Assembly: GCA_023430825.1 (NCBI GenBank)
Contig: JAEYYL010000013.1
Span: 1-14,498 of the forward strand
Reading direction: 5' to 3'
DNA: 14,498 nt
DNA from: Verrucomicrobiota bacterium
Lineage (GTDB): Bacteria; Verrucomicrobiota; Verrucomicrobiia; Opitutales; Opitutaceae
The notes beneath the pieces were generated by a model. The model was not told where the DNA came from. It saw nothing but the letters and a program-made list of their open reading frames with translations, and ran no database searches. Positions within the stretch are counted from its first letter, which is position 1. Every line of letters starts with the position of its first letter. Below, piece after piece: positions 1 through 10,328 of this stretch. A program made the translations under genes and the position numbers.

Positions 1-15
1 ACCTACAATCGGCCA

Positions 16-41
16 GGCAGGCACGGAAGCCTGCCGCTACC
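16..41 (-). repeat. Short palindromic intergenic element downstream of the epimerase gene
   Basis: GGCAGGC (16-22) and GCCTGCC (29-35) are perfect 7-bp inverted arms around ACGGAA. Read on the minus strand, the element starts with GGTAGC (41-36) and then the hairpin. It lies about 50 bp past the stop of the minus-strand epimerase gene, so it could form a hairpin in that transcript's 3' end. There is no following U-tract, so it is not a classic intrinsic terminator. Its leader-plus-palindrome plan resembles the elements near 8247, 8316 and 11353. Confidence 0.6.
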
Positions 42-88
42 GGGTCCACCCGATTCGACCGTTGCCGATGGCTGCGCGTTTTCACCCT

Positions 89-1144
89 TTACTCTTCATA
101 ATAATAGCGGCGAAACCACGCCACGAAACGCCCCAGGCCCTCCTCGAGCGTCACTTTCGGGGCGAAACCGATCGCGTCGCGCAGCCGGTCGATGTTGGCA
201 CAGGTCTCGATCATGTCGCCGGGCTGCGGCGGCGCGAGTTCGACCACCGCTTTTTTGCCGAGCAACTCCTCCAGCATCCGCACGAACAGCACGACCTCCA
301 CCGGCCGGTTGTGGCCGATGTTGAAAATCCGAAACAGCCCGCCCGCCTCCTGCGCCTGCGTCGCCGCGCCGCCACCCACGCCTGCGACGAGAGCCGCCGC
401 GGACACCGCTCGCTCGCGCGGCGAATATCCGGCGGGCGGGTAAAGCAACACCTTCACCACGCCGTCGACGATGTCGTCGACATACGTGAAATCGCGGCGG
501 TTTTGCCCGTGGTTGAAGAGCTTGATCGGCGTTCCCTCGCAAATGGATTTCGCGAACATCGTCGGCGCCATCTCGGGCCGGCCCCACGGCCCATACACCG
601 TGAAGAAACGCAGCCCGGTGATCGCGAGCCCAAACAGGTGCGCGTAGCTGTGCGCCATCAGCTCGTTGCTCTTCTTCGTCGCGCCGTAAAACGAGATCGG
701 CTGGTCGGTGTTGTCGTCCTCGCTGAACGGCACCGTCGCCCCCGCGCCATAAACGCTGCTCGACGACGCGAACACCAGATGCTTCGGCGGCGCGCGACGG
801 CAGGCTTCCAGGACATTGAGAAAACCGTCGACGTTGCTCCGTGCATACGCCGCGGGATTTTCCGTGCTGTAGCGCACGCCCGCCTGCGCACCGAGGTGAA
901 TGACATACTCCGGCTTGAAGTGCCCGTAGATCCCCGCGAACGCCGCCGGGTCCGCGAAATCGGTTTTCAGGAAGCGAAACTCCTCGAACTGCTCCAGCTC
1001 CGCGAGCCGCGCGCGCTTCAGGTCCACCGAGTAGTAGTCGTTGAGATTGTCGATCCCCAGCACCTCGCAGCGCTTCGTCTCCGCGAGACGGCGCGCGACA
1101 TGGTAACCGATGAAACCGGCCGCGCCGGTCACGAGGACTTTCAT
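89..1144 (-). CDS. NAD-dependent epimerase, UDP-glucuronate 4-epimerase type
   Basis: The 351-residue product is an extended short-chain dehydrogenase/reductase. It should interconvert UDP-glucuronate and UDP-galacturonate, or a related nucleotide sugar, in the cytoplasm to supply cell-surface polysaccharide synthesis. Visible features are the NAD-binding GAAGFIG at residues 7-13, ASSSSVYG near 127-133 carrying the catalytic Ser, the catalytic YGATK pair Tyr153/Lys157, and the family C-terminus PPQPGDMIET...GFAPKVTLEEGL near 305-337. I chose the ATG at 1144 because the Rossmann motif then starts at the N-terminus, as is usual in this family; an upstream in-frame GTG at 1168 would add eight residues without a domain reason. 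Residues about 237-268 hold an unusual Ala/Gly-rich stretch where relatives usually have a short loop. Exact substrate is inferred; UDP-glucose 4-epimerase or dehydratase relatives are less likely. It stands alone, with no polysaccharide cluster visible. Confidence 0.9.
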   Translation of the reverse strand: MKVLVTGAAGFIGYHVARRLAETKRCEVLGIDNLNDYYSVDLKRARLAELEQFEEFRFLKTDFADPAAFAGIYGHFKPEYVIHLGAQAGVRYSTENPAAYARSNVDGFLNVLEACRRAPPKHLVFASSSSVYGAGATVPFSEDDNTDQPISFYGATKKSNELMAHSYAHLFGLAITGLRFFTVYGPWGRPEMAPTMFAKSICEGTPIKLFNHGQNRRDFTYVDDIVDGVVKVLLYPPAGYSPRERAVSAAALVAGVGGGAATQAQEAGGLFRIFNIGHNRPVEVVLFVRMLEELLGKKAVVELAPPQPGDMIETCANIDRLRDAIGFAPKVTLEEGLGRFVAWFRRYYYEE

Positions 1145-1218
1145 TTGCCGCGTGATAAGGCGCCGCACGCAGCGCGTGAAGCTTCAAATGGCCGCGCTAC
1201 GCGCGGAAGCACCAAGCA

Positions 1219-1317
1219 CCAACCTCCAAGCTCCAGTGAAACCCCAAGCTTCAAACCAACGCGCCGCCGGTTGTTTGGAATTTGAAGATTGAAGCTTCAT
1301 TGGAGCTTGGAGGTTGG
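1219..1317. repeat. Long inverted repeat, CCAACCTCCAAGCTCCA arms
   Basis: CCAACCTCCAAGCTCCA at 1219-1235 is the exact reverse complement of 1301-1317. Pairing continues inward through one G-T wobble and four more base pairs (1219-1240 with 1296-1317). The arms and the loop are built from variants of short words such as AAGCTTCAA, TTGGAGCTT and GGTTGG, giving a locally repetitive purine/pyrimidine-skewed look unlike the coding DNA. It lies upstream of the glutaredoxin promoter and could mark an insulating hairpin or a dispersed repeat. Confidence 0.75.
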
Positions 1318-1384
1318 ATGTTGGAGCTTCGGCGCCGCGCCGCCCGCCTGCCCAAAATTTTTCCGGTTTGCCCCAACACGGTGC

Positions 1385-1412
1385 TTGATTGCGGAAAAAC
1401 CCCTCCTATACC
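1385..1412 (+). promoter_or_regulatory. Candidate sigma70-type promoter for the glutaredoxin gene
   Basis: TTGATT (1385-1390) and TATACC (1407-1412) are separated by 16 bp and lie 35 bp ahead of the ATG at 1447. Each matches four or more positions of the consensus hexamers, and they sit in a relatively AT-rich patch within GC-rich DNA. No strong Shine-Dalgarno follows. Confidence 0.45.
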
Positions 1413-1446
1413 TTGCGGCGCTTTTGCGCTCGCACACGTTCCTCGC

Positions 1447-1782
1447 ATGAAGATCAAAGCCTATCTCAAGCCCTCCTGCGGCTGGTCCAATGGCGTCCGC
1501 GCCATCATGCGGAAATACAACCTGCCGTTCGAGGACATCGACATCATCAACAACCGCGCGAACTACGCGGAAATGGTGGCGAAGTCCGGCCAGCCCCTCT
1601 CGCCGTGCGTCGAGATCGATGGCGTGATGCTCGCCGACATCTCCGGCGAGGAAGTCGAAAGTTACCTCCTCAGCAACGATCTGATAAAACCGGTGGACAC
1701 CCCCGTGAACGTGCCGACGAACGCCGGCTGCTCCGACGAAGAGCACGCCAGGATGGCGACGAAAACGGTCCGCTTCTTCTGA
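1447..1782 (+). CDS. Glutaredoxin-like protein with monothiol CGWS site
   Basis: A 111-residue, thioredoxin-fold cytoplasmic protein of glutaredoxin size. The strand MKIKAYLKPS leads into Cys11-Gly-Trp-Ser14, a monothiol-type active site (compare CGFS, CPYC). Pro53 in LSPCVEIDG occupies the cis-proline position that normally contacts glutathione. The usual C-terminal Gly-Gly glutathione motif is not evident; LADISGEEVESYL stands there instead. After the fold, a tail near 84-111 contains a third cysteine (Cys95, in NAGCSDEEH) and ends in TVRFF; Cys54 directly follows the cis-Pro. Role is inferred as a thiol or glutathione redox protein or Fe-S handling; the substrate is unknown. Start at 1447 is preferred because it begins exactly at the first beta strand. 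It has its own promoter candidate and terminator, so it looks monocistronic. Confidence 0.82.
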   Translation: MKIKAYLKPSCGWSNGVRAIMRKYNLPFEDIDIINNRANYAEMVAKSGQPLSPCVEIDGVMLADISGEEVESYLLSNDLIKPVDTPVNVPTNAGCSDEEHARMATKTVRFF

Positions 1783-1816
1783 TCCAGCTGAGAGCTCACC
1801 GTCCTCACTCACCACG

Positions 1817-1850
1817 GGCCGCTCTCGCAACGACGAGACCGGCCTTTTTT
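1817..1850 (+). terminator. Intrinsic terminator after the glutaredoxin gene
   Basis: GGCCGCTCTCG (1817-1827) pairs with CGAGACCGGCC (1834-1844) with one mismatch around the loop CAACGA, followed by TTTTTT (1845-1850). It lies 35 bp after the stop codon and separates this gene from gltB. Confidence 0.85.
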
Positions 1851-1947
1851 ATGCTTCCCCCCCTTTCACGCACCTCCTGCCGCCACGCGAGCCGTCTCGT
1901 GGGCGTCATCTGCTTTTCGTATAGCTGATCTCAACCTGACACACATT

Positions 1948-6615
<4,668 letters not shown>

Positions 6616-6622
6616 TCGAACC

Positions 6623-6715
6623 GTAGCGAGTAGCCAGCAGCGAGTAGCGAGCATTCCAGAACCGCCGCCCCTCCGCTGTCTTTCTACTCGCTCCTCACTA
6701 CTCGCTACCCGCTAC
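6623..6715. repeat. Imperfect inverted repeat of TAGCGAG-type words between gltB and gltD
   Basis: The left arm 6623-6651 is a run of GTAGCGAG-like words. It is the reverse complement of 6687-6715 at 24 of 29 positions. The 35-base spacer is ordinary. This fills nearly all of the 115-bp gltB-gltD gap and ends 15 bp before the gltD ATG. No U-tract follows, so it is more likely a hairpin in a joint gltBD transcript (processing, stability or attenuation) than a full terminator. The heptad-like internal repetition sets it apart from coding DNA. Confidence 0.75.
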
Positions 6716-6730
6716 TCAAGAAATCCTCCC

Positions 6731-8215
6731 ATGGGCAAACCCACCGGCTTCATCGAATACCTCCGCGAACTTCCCGTCGACCGCGCGCCGCTCGAGCGCG
6801 TGCGCGACTGGAAGGAGTTTCACCATCACATGGAGGAGAAGAAACTCCGCACGCAGGGCGCGCGCTGCATGGATTGCGGCGTCCCGTTCTGCCACACCGG
6901 CAAGCTCATCAGCGGCATGGCCTCCGGTTGCCCGATCAACAACCTGATCCCGGAGTGGAACGACCTCGTTTACCGCGGCCTCTGGAAGGAAGCGCTCGAT
7001 CGCCTGCACAAGACGAACAACTTTCCCGAGTTCACCGGCCGCGTCTGCCCCGCGCCGTGCGAGGGCTCCTGTGTCCTCGGCATCAACAACCCGCCCGTCA
7101 CGATCAAGAACATCGAGGCCGCCATCACCGATCGCGGCTGGGAAGAGGGCTGGGTCAACCCCGAGAAGCCCGCGATCCGCACCGGCAAGAAGGTCGCCGT
7201 CATCGGCTCCGGCCCCGCCGGACTCGCCGCCGCCGAACAGCTCAACAAGGCCGGCCACACCGTCACCGTCTTCGAACGCGCCGATCGTCCCGGTGGCCTC
7301 CTCATGTATGGCATCCCCAACATGAAGCTCGATAAGAAGGACGTTGTTCTCCGCCGCATCAAGTTGATGGAGGAGTCCGGCATCAAATTCATCTGCAACG
7401 CCAACGTCGGCGAAAATGTCGAGCCGCAGATCTTCCTGAAGGAATACGACGCCACCGTCATCTGCACCGGCGCCACCAAACCGCGCGATCTCCCCATCGA
7501 GGGTCGTAACCTCAAGGGCGTCCACTTCGCGATGGAACTCCTCACCGAGAACACCAAGGCGATCCTCAACGGCGGCGCCGAACACTGCCCGATCCACGCG
7601 AAGGGCAAGGACGTCGTCGTCATCGGCGGCGGCGACACCGGCACGGATTGCGTCGGCACCTCGATGCGCCACGGCGCGAAGAGCATCACGCAGATCGAAA
7701 TTCTCCCGAAGCCGCCGATGGATCGCGCGGCCGACAATCCCTGGCCCGAATGGCCCAAGGTTTACAAGATGGACTACGGCCAGGAAGAGGCCGCCGCCAA
7801 ATTCGGCGCCGATCCCCGCGTCTATCTCACCACCGTGAAGAAATTCGTCGGCGACGAAAACGGCGCCGTGAAGGAACTAGTCACCGTCCAGATCACCTGG
7901 GGCAAAAACGACAAGGGCCAGTTCGTGCCGACGGAAGTCCCCGGCACCGAGCAGACGCGTCCGGCGCAACTCGTGTTGCTCGCGATGGGTTTCCTCGGGC
8001 CGGAGCAGGCGTTCCTCAAGGAATTGAATCTCGAAACCGATGCGCGCTCGAACATCAAGGCCGAGCACGAGAAATACACGACGAACATCAAAGGCGTCTT
8101 CGCCGCCGGCGATTGCCGCCGCGGGCAGAGCCTCGTCGTCTGGGCGATCAACGAAGGCCGCGGCGTCGCCCGCGAGTGCGACCGCTACCTGATGGGCACG
8201 ACCGATCTCCCGTAA
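6731..8215 (+). CDS. gltD: Glutamate synthase (NADPH) small subunit
   Basis: The 494-residue beta subunit oxidises NADPH and feeds electrons through FAD and iron-sulfur clusters to GltB. The N-terminal ferredoxin-like part carries Cys46, Cys49, Cys54 and Cys67 (CMDCGVPFC...GCP) and Cys106, Cys110 and Cys114 (CPAPCEGSC), which hold the two [4Fe-4S] clusters. The FAD-binding GSGPAG is at 159-164 with RPGGLLMYGIP following near 186. The NADPH-binding GGGDTG is at 299-304. The FAD-closing AAGDCRRGQSLVVWAI is near 457-472. Length and motif order are normal and no key residue is missing. The ATG at 6731 starts exactly at the conserved MGKPTGFIEY. It lies 115 bp after gltB on the same strand and before a strong terminator, so the two probably form one operon. 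A related dehydrogenase (such as a dihydropyrimidine dehydrogenase subunit) is unlikely next to gltB. Confidence 0.97.
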   Translation: MGKPTGFIEYLRELPVDRAPLERVRDWKEFHHHMEEKKLRTQGARCMDCGVPFCHTGKLISGMASGCPINNLIPEWNDLVYRGLWKEALDRLHKTNNFPEFTGRVCPAPCEGSCVLGINNPPVTIKNIEAAITDRGWEEGWVNPEKPAIRTGKKVAVIGSGPAGLAAAEQLNKAGHTVTVFERADRPGGLLMYGIPNMKLDKKDVVLRRIKLMEESGIKFICNANVGENVEPQIFLKEYDATVICTGATKPRDLPIEGRNLKGVHFAMELLTENTKAILNGGAEHCPIHAKGKDVVVIGGGDTGTDCVGTSMRHGAKSITQIEILPKPPMDRAADNPWPEWPKVYKMDYGQEEAAAKFGADPRVYLTTVKKFVGDENGAVKELVTVQITWGKNDKGQFVPTEVPGTEQTRPAQLVLLAMGFLGPEQAFLKELNLETDARSNIKAEHEKYTTNIKGVFAAGDCRRGQSLVVWAINEGRGVARECDRYLMGTTDLP

Positions 8216-8251
8216 GCGATCGTTCGATTTCACCCGGCTCCGCGCCGGTAG

Positions 8252-8278
8252 GGACGCCTCTCCGAGGCGTCCTTTTTT
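8252..8278 (+). terminator. Intrinsic terminator of gltBD
   Basis: GGACGCCTC (8252-8260) and GAGGCGTCC (8264-8272) form a perfect 9-bp stem with a TCC loop, followed by TTTTTT (8273-8278). It lies 36 bp after the gltD stop. A smaller hairpin CCGGC/GCCGG (8234-8248) precedes it. The stem is preceded by GGTAG (8247-8251), the same kind of leader seen before the palindromes at 8316 and 11353. Confidence 0.92.
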
Positions 8279-8315
8279 GTGCATGGAGCGCGTTGTCCCT
8301 CGCGCGCTGGATCCA

Positions 8316-8429
8316 GGTCGGAGCCCGCTTGCCGGCGATTCCGCTGATCTTGTGGCTCGCAGCGTGAGCAGCGGGATCGCGCCGCAATCGCCTGCAAGTT
8401 TACCCGCCTTCGGAGGGCAGGCTCCTGCC
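8316..8429. repeat. Two inverted copies of a palindromic element, one with a loop insertion
   Basis: Copy one (8316-8340, plus strand) begins GGTCGGAGCC and ends GGCGATT. Copy two (8386-8429) is in the opposite orientation. Read on the minus strand it begins GGCAGGAGCCTGC (8429-8417), continues with 19 extra bases (8416-8398), and ends TTGCAGGCGATT (8397-8386). The inner halves 8328-8340 and 8386-8398 are reverse complements at 12 of 13 positions. A further short-loop copy sits at 11353-11376. In copy one a C-C mismatch breaks the central stem; in the copy at 11353 the stem is intact. Confidence 0.75.
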
Positions 8430-8448
8430 TCCGGATCGAACCGGCACG

Positions 8449-8570
8449 CGAATCACGCCAATTGGCGCGAATACAAATGAAGCAATTATCGTCCCGCCAC
8501 CGTGCCCTGTTTTTGCGTCGGCTAGGTTTGGTTCCTCCTCTCTGAAATTCGCGTTCATTCGCGTCATTCG
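8449..8570. repeat. Imperfect inverted repeat of ATTCGCG-type words
   Basis: The left arm 8449-8472 and the right arm 8547-8570 are imperfect reverse complements over 24 bp, matching in the blocks CGAAT, ACGC, AAT and CGCGAAT. The right arm itself is a chain of near-repeats (ATTCGCGTTCATTCGCGTC). The 74-bp spacer shows nothing recognisable. It lies upstream of the candidate GH13 regulatory words. Confidence 0.6.
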
Positions 8571-8598
8571 TGGGAGGTCTTCCGCACGAGCCGCCTAA

Positions 8599-8609
8599 GA
8601 ATTGTCCGG
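8599..8609 (+). promoter_or_regulatory. GAATTGTCCGG word shared by both GH13 upstream regions
   Basis: The 11-mer GAATTGTCCGG lies 86 bp before the first GH13 ATG. The same word, in the same orientation relative to its gene, lies at 13310-13300 upstream of the second GH13 ATG. It could be a regulator site or promoter element; no matching -10 hexamer is obvious. The function is inferred from position only. Confidence 0.35.
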
Positions 8610-8620
8610 GCATTGCGGGC

Positions 8621-8654
8621 TTCCTCCGCCCAAATCCCCTCGTTCCTCCGCCCA
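8621..8654 (+). promoter_or_regulatory. 12-bp direct repeat, possible AraC-type operator
   Basis: TTCCTCCGCCCA occurs exactly twice, at 8621-8632 and 8643-8654, with a 22-bp period that puts both copies on the same face of the helix. The second copy ends 40 bp before the GH13 ATG at 8695. AraC-family proteins commonly bind tandem half-sites about 21 bp apart, and an AraC-family gene follows this GH13 gene. The pairing is inference. Confidence 0.4.
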
Positions 8655-8694
8655 CCGCGCGCACGCTCGGCGAGCTTCTCGTCCCATTCTCCCC

Positions 8695-10086
8695 ATGAAG
8701 ACCCTTCCCCGCCGGCTCGCGTGCGCGCTCGCCCTCCTGTTTCTCAGCCCCGCCTCGCTCCTGCCGTTTCTCGCCGCCGCCGAGCCACCGCAAATCTGCG
8801 CCGGCCAGCCCGCACTCGGCCAACCCGACTGGGTGCGCCGCGCCGTCATCTACGAGGTCAACGTCCGCCAGTATTCCGCGGCCGGAAACTTCGCCGCCGT
8901 CACCGCCGACCTCCCGCGCCTCCGCGATCTTGGTGTCGACACCCTCTGGTTCATGCCGATCCACCCCATCGGCGAAGTGAACCGCAAAGGCCCGCTCGGC
9001 AGCTACTACGCCGTCAAAGACTACTTCGCCATCAACCCTGAGTTCGGCACCGATGCCGATTTCAAACAACTCGTCGACGCCGCGCATGCGCAGGGCTTTC
9101 GCGTCATCCTCGACTGGGTCGGCAATCACACCGCGTGGGACCATCCGCTCACCCAAACGCACCCGGAATTCTACGTGCGCGACGCCGCCGGCCGCTTTCA
9201 ACCGCCGACCGGCTTCGACTGGACCGATGTCATCCAACTCGATTTCAACCACCCCGCCGTCCTCGATTACGAATTCGAAGCGATGGCCCACTGGGTGAAA
9301 AATTTCGGCGTCGATGGCTTCCGCTGCGACTTCGCCACGGGCGTGCCGACGCCGTTCTGGAACGCGCTCTCCGCACGGCTCCGCGCTCTGCGGTCCGACC
9401 TTTTCCTCCTCTCCGAATCCGAGCTGCCGCAACACCAGCTCGCCGCATTCAACGCGAGCTACGCGTTCGAGATGATGCACACGTTCAACGCCGTCGCCGC
9501 CGGCAAGGCCGGCGTCTCGCACATCGACGACACGCTCGCCCGCAGCCGCGTGCGTTTCCCCGCCGGCAGCGCGCTGCTCTACTACACCAGCAACCACGAC
9601 GAGAATACCTGGCAGGGCACCGAATTCGAACGTCTTGGCGGCGGCACCGCTCCGTTCGCCGTGCTGAGCTTCGTCCTCGACGGCATTCCACTCATCTACA
9701 ACGGCCAGGAAATCGGCCTCGATCGCCGCCTCGAATTCTTTCAACGCGATCCAATCGTGTGGACCGCGCACCCCGAGCTCACCGCGTTCTACCGCACGCT
9801 CGCGCAGCTAAAGCGCTCGCATCCGGCATTGCACACCGGCGCCGCGATGCGCCGGCTCGACACCACGCAGAACGACGCCGTTTACGCCGTCCTGCGCGAG
9901 ACCGACGGCCACCGCGTTCTCGCGCTGCTCAACCTCACCCCCCGCGAGGCCAACGCCGACTTCTACGATCCCGCCCTCGCTGGCCGGTGGCGCGACGCCT
10001 TCACCGGCGAAATTATCCCACAAGCCGCTGCCGTGAGCCTTTCGCTCGGGCCGTGGGCCTATCGTCTCTTGGTCGCCCAGCCCTAG
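8695..10086 (+). CDS. Secreted GH13 alpha-amylase family enzyme
   Basis: A 463-residue glycoside hydrolase that should cut alpha-1,4 (possibly alpha-1,6) glucosidic bonds in starch or maltodextrins outside the cytoplasm. A signal peptide spans about 1-28 (MKTLPRR, then a hydrophobic LACALALLF...LLPFLAAA), with likely cleavage after AAA. The four GH13 regions are present: I, DWVGNH at 140-145; II, GFRCDFA with the nucleophile Asp212; III, SESE with the acid/base Glu241; IV, NHDE with Asp302. The (beta/alpha)8 barrel runs from YEVNVRQYS to about 380, followed by a short beta domain ending WAYRLLVAQP. The ATG at 8695 is chosen because it begins the signal peptide; the open frame upstream adds 31 residues of no family character. 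It is at the small end for the family with no extra binding module. Substrate specificity cannot be read from sequence. It precedes an AraC-family gene on the same strand. Confidence 0.9.
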   Translation: MKTLPRRLACALALLFLSPASLLPFLAAAEPPQICAGQPALGQPDWVRRAVIYEVNVRQYSAAGNFAAVTADLPRLRDLGVDTLWFMPIHPIGEVNRKGPLGSYYAVKDYFAINPEFGTDADFKQLVDAAHAQGFRVILDWVGNHTAWDHPLTQTHPEFYVRDAAGRFQPPTGFDWTDVIQLDFNHPAVLDYEFEAMAHWVKNFGVDGFRCDFATGVPTPFWNALSARLRALRSDLFLLSESELPQHQLAAFNASYAFEMMHTFNAVAAGKAGVSHIDDTLARSRVRFPAGSALLYYTSNHDENTWQGTEFERLGGGTAPFAVLSFVLDGIPLIYNGQEIGLDRRLEFFQRDPIVWTAHPELTAFYRTLAQLKRSHPALHTGAAMRRLDTTQNDAVYAVLRETDGHRVLALLNLTPREANADFYDPALAGRWRDAFTGEIIPQAAAVSLSLGPWAYRLLVAQP

Positions 10087-10328
10087 CCCGGAGTCAGGCC
10101 GGTCAAGTCCTCGTGGAGCCGCGGCGCCCTCGCCGCGTTTGCGCACGTTCAACGCCCCTACGGTCGCATCGGAAAAATCCTGAAACTCCCGGATAAAACT
10201 TATTCGGATTCGCGATGCGCAGGATTCTCTGCATTCGTTCTGCAGTTCGAAGTCGATTGGACTTCTCGCTCGTCCGTTACCCCGCCCGCGTTCAAGCCAC
10301 CGAAGCCTCAGCGAAGTCTTTCCGCCCC
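10087..10328. other. Intergenic region between the GH13 and AraC-family genes
   Basis: This 242-bp gap has a GC hairpin near its left end (10120-10137) and an AT-richer patch around 10170-10210, where a promoter for the regulator gene might lie. No pair of hexamers there is good enough to call. Nothing else is recognisable. Confidence 0.45.
10113..10140 (+). repeat. GC hairpin element after the first GH13 gene
   Basis: CGCGGCG (10120-10126) and CGCCGCG (10131-10137) form a perfect 7-bp stem with a CCCT loop, followed by TTT. It is preceded by GTGGAGC, similar to the GGTAGGAGC leader of the element at 11353. It could act as a weak terminator; the short T run makes that uncertain. Confidence 0.5.

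Larger units (their letters stand above)
1145..1446. other. Intergenic region between the divergent epimerase and glutaredoxin genes
   Basis: This 302-bp gap separates divergently transcribed genes. It contains a long inverted repeat (1219-1317) and a plausible promoter for the rightward gene (1385-1412). I see no convincing promoter for the leftward epimerase and no small gene. Open frames running through it extend neighbouring genes without any recognisable sequence. Confidence 0.6.
8216..8694. other. Repeat-rich intergenic region between gltD and the first GH13 gene
   Basis: This 479-bp stretch has no credible gene. In order it holds the gltD terminator (8252-8278), two oppositely oriented copies of one palindromic element (8316-8340 and 8386-8429), a long imperfect inverted repeat of ATTCGCG-type words (8449-8570), the word GAATTGTCCGG shared with the other GH13 gene (8599-8609), and a 12-bp direct repeat (8621-8654). 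The last two are the best candidates for regulation of the GH13 gene. Confidence 0.7.

Noticed and set aside
62..1285. A 407-codon plus-strand open frame over the epimerase gene
   Set aside because: Arg/His-rich with no motif; it is the antisense shadow of a gene with complete Rossmann and catalytic motifs.
1282..1446. Extended start for the glutaredoxin gene
   Set aside because: The added 55 residues would translate the right arm of the inverted repeat and the promoter; the thioredoxin fold begins at the ATG at 1447.
6623..6715. Possible CRISPR array in the TAGCGAG repeats
   Set aside because: The repeated words are about 7-9 bases, imperfect and without unique spacers of constant length, and no cas gene is near. 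It folds as one inverted repeat.
8277..8480. Small 67-codon open frame in the gltD-GH13 gap
   Set aside because: It lies wholly inside palindromic repeats just after a terminator and has no coding character.
8230..9771. A 513-codon minus-strand open frame over the first GH13 gene
   Set aside because: It has no family signature, crosses a terminator and intergenic repeats, and opposes a gene with all four GH13 regions.
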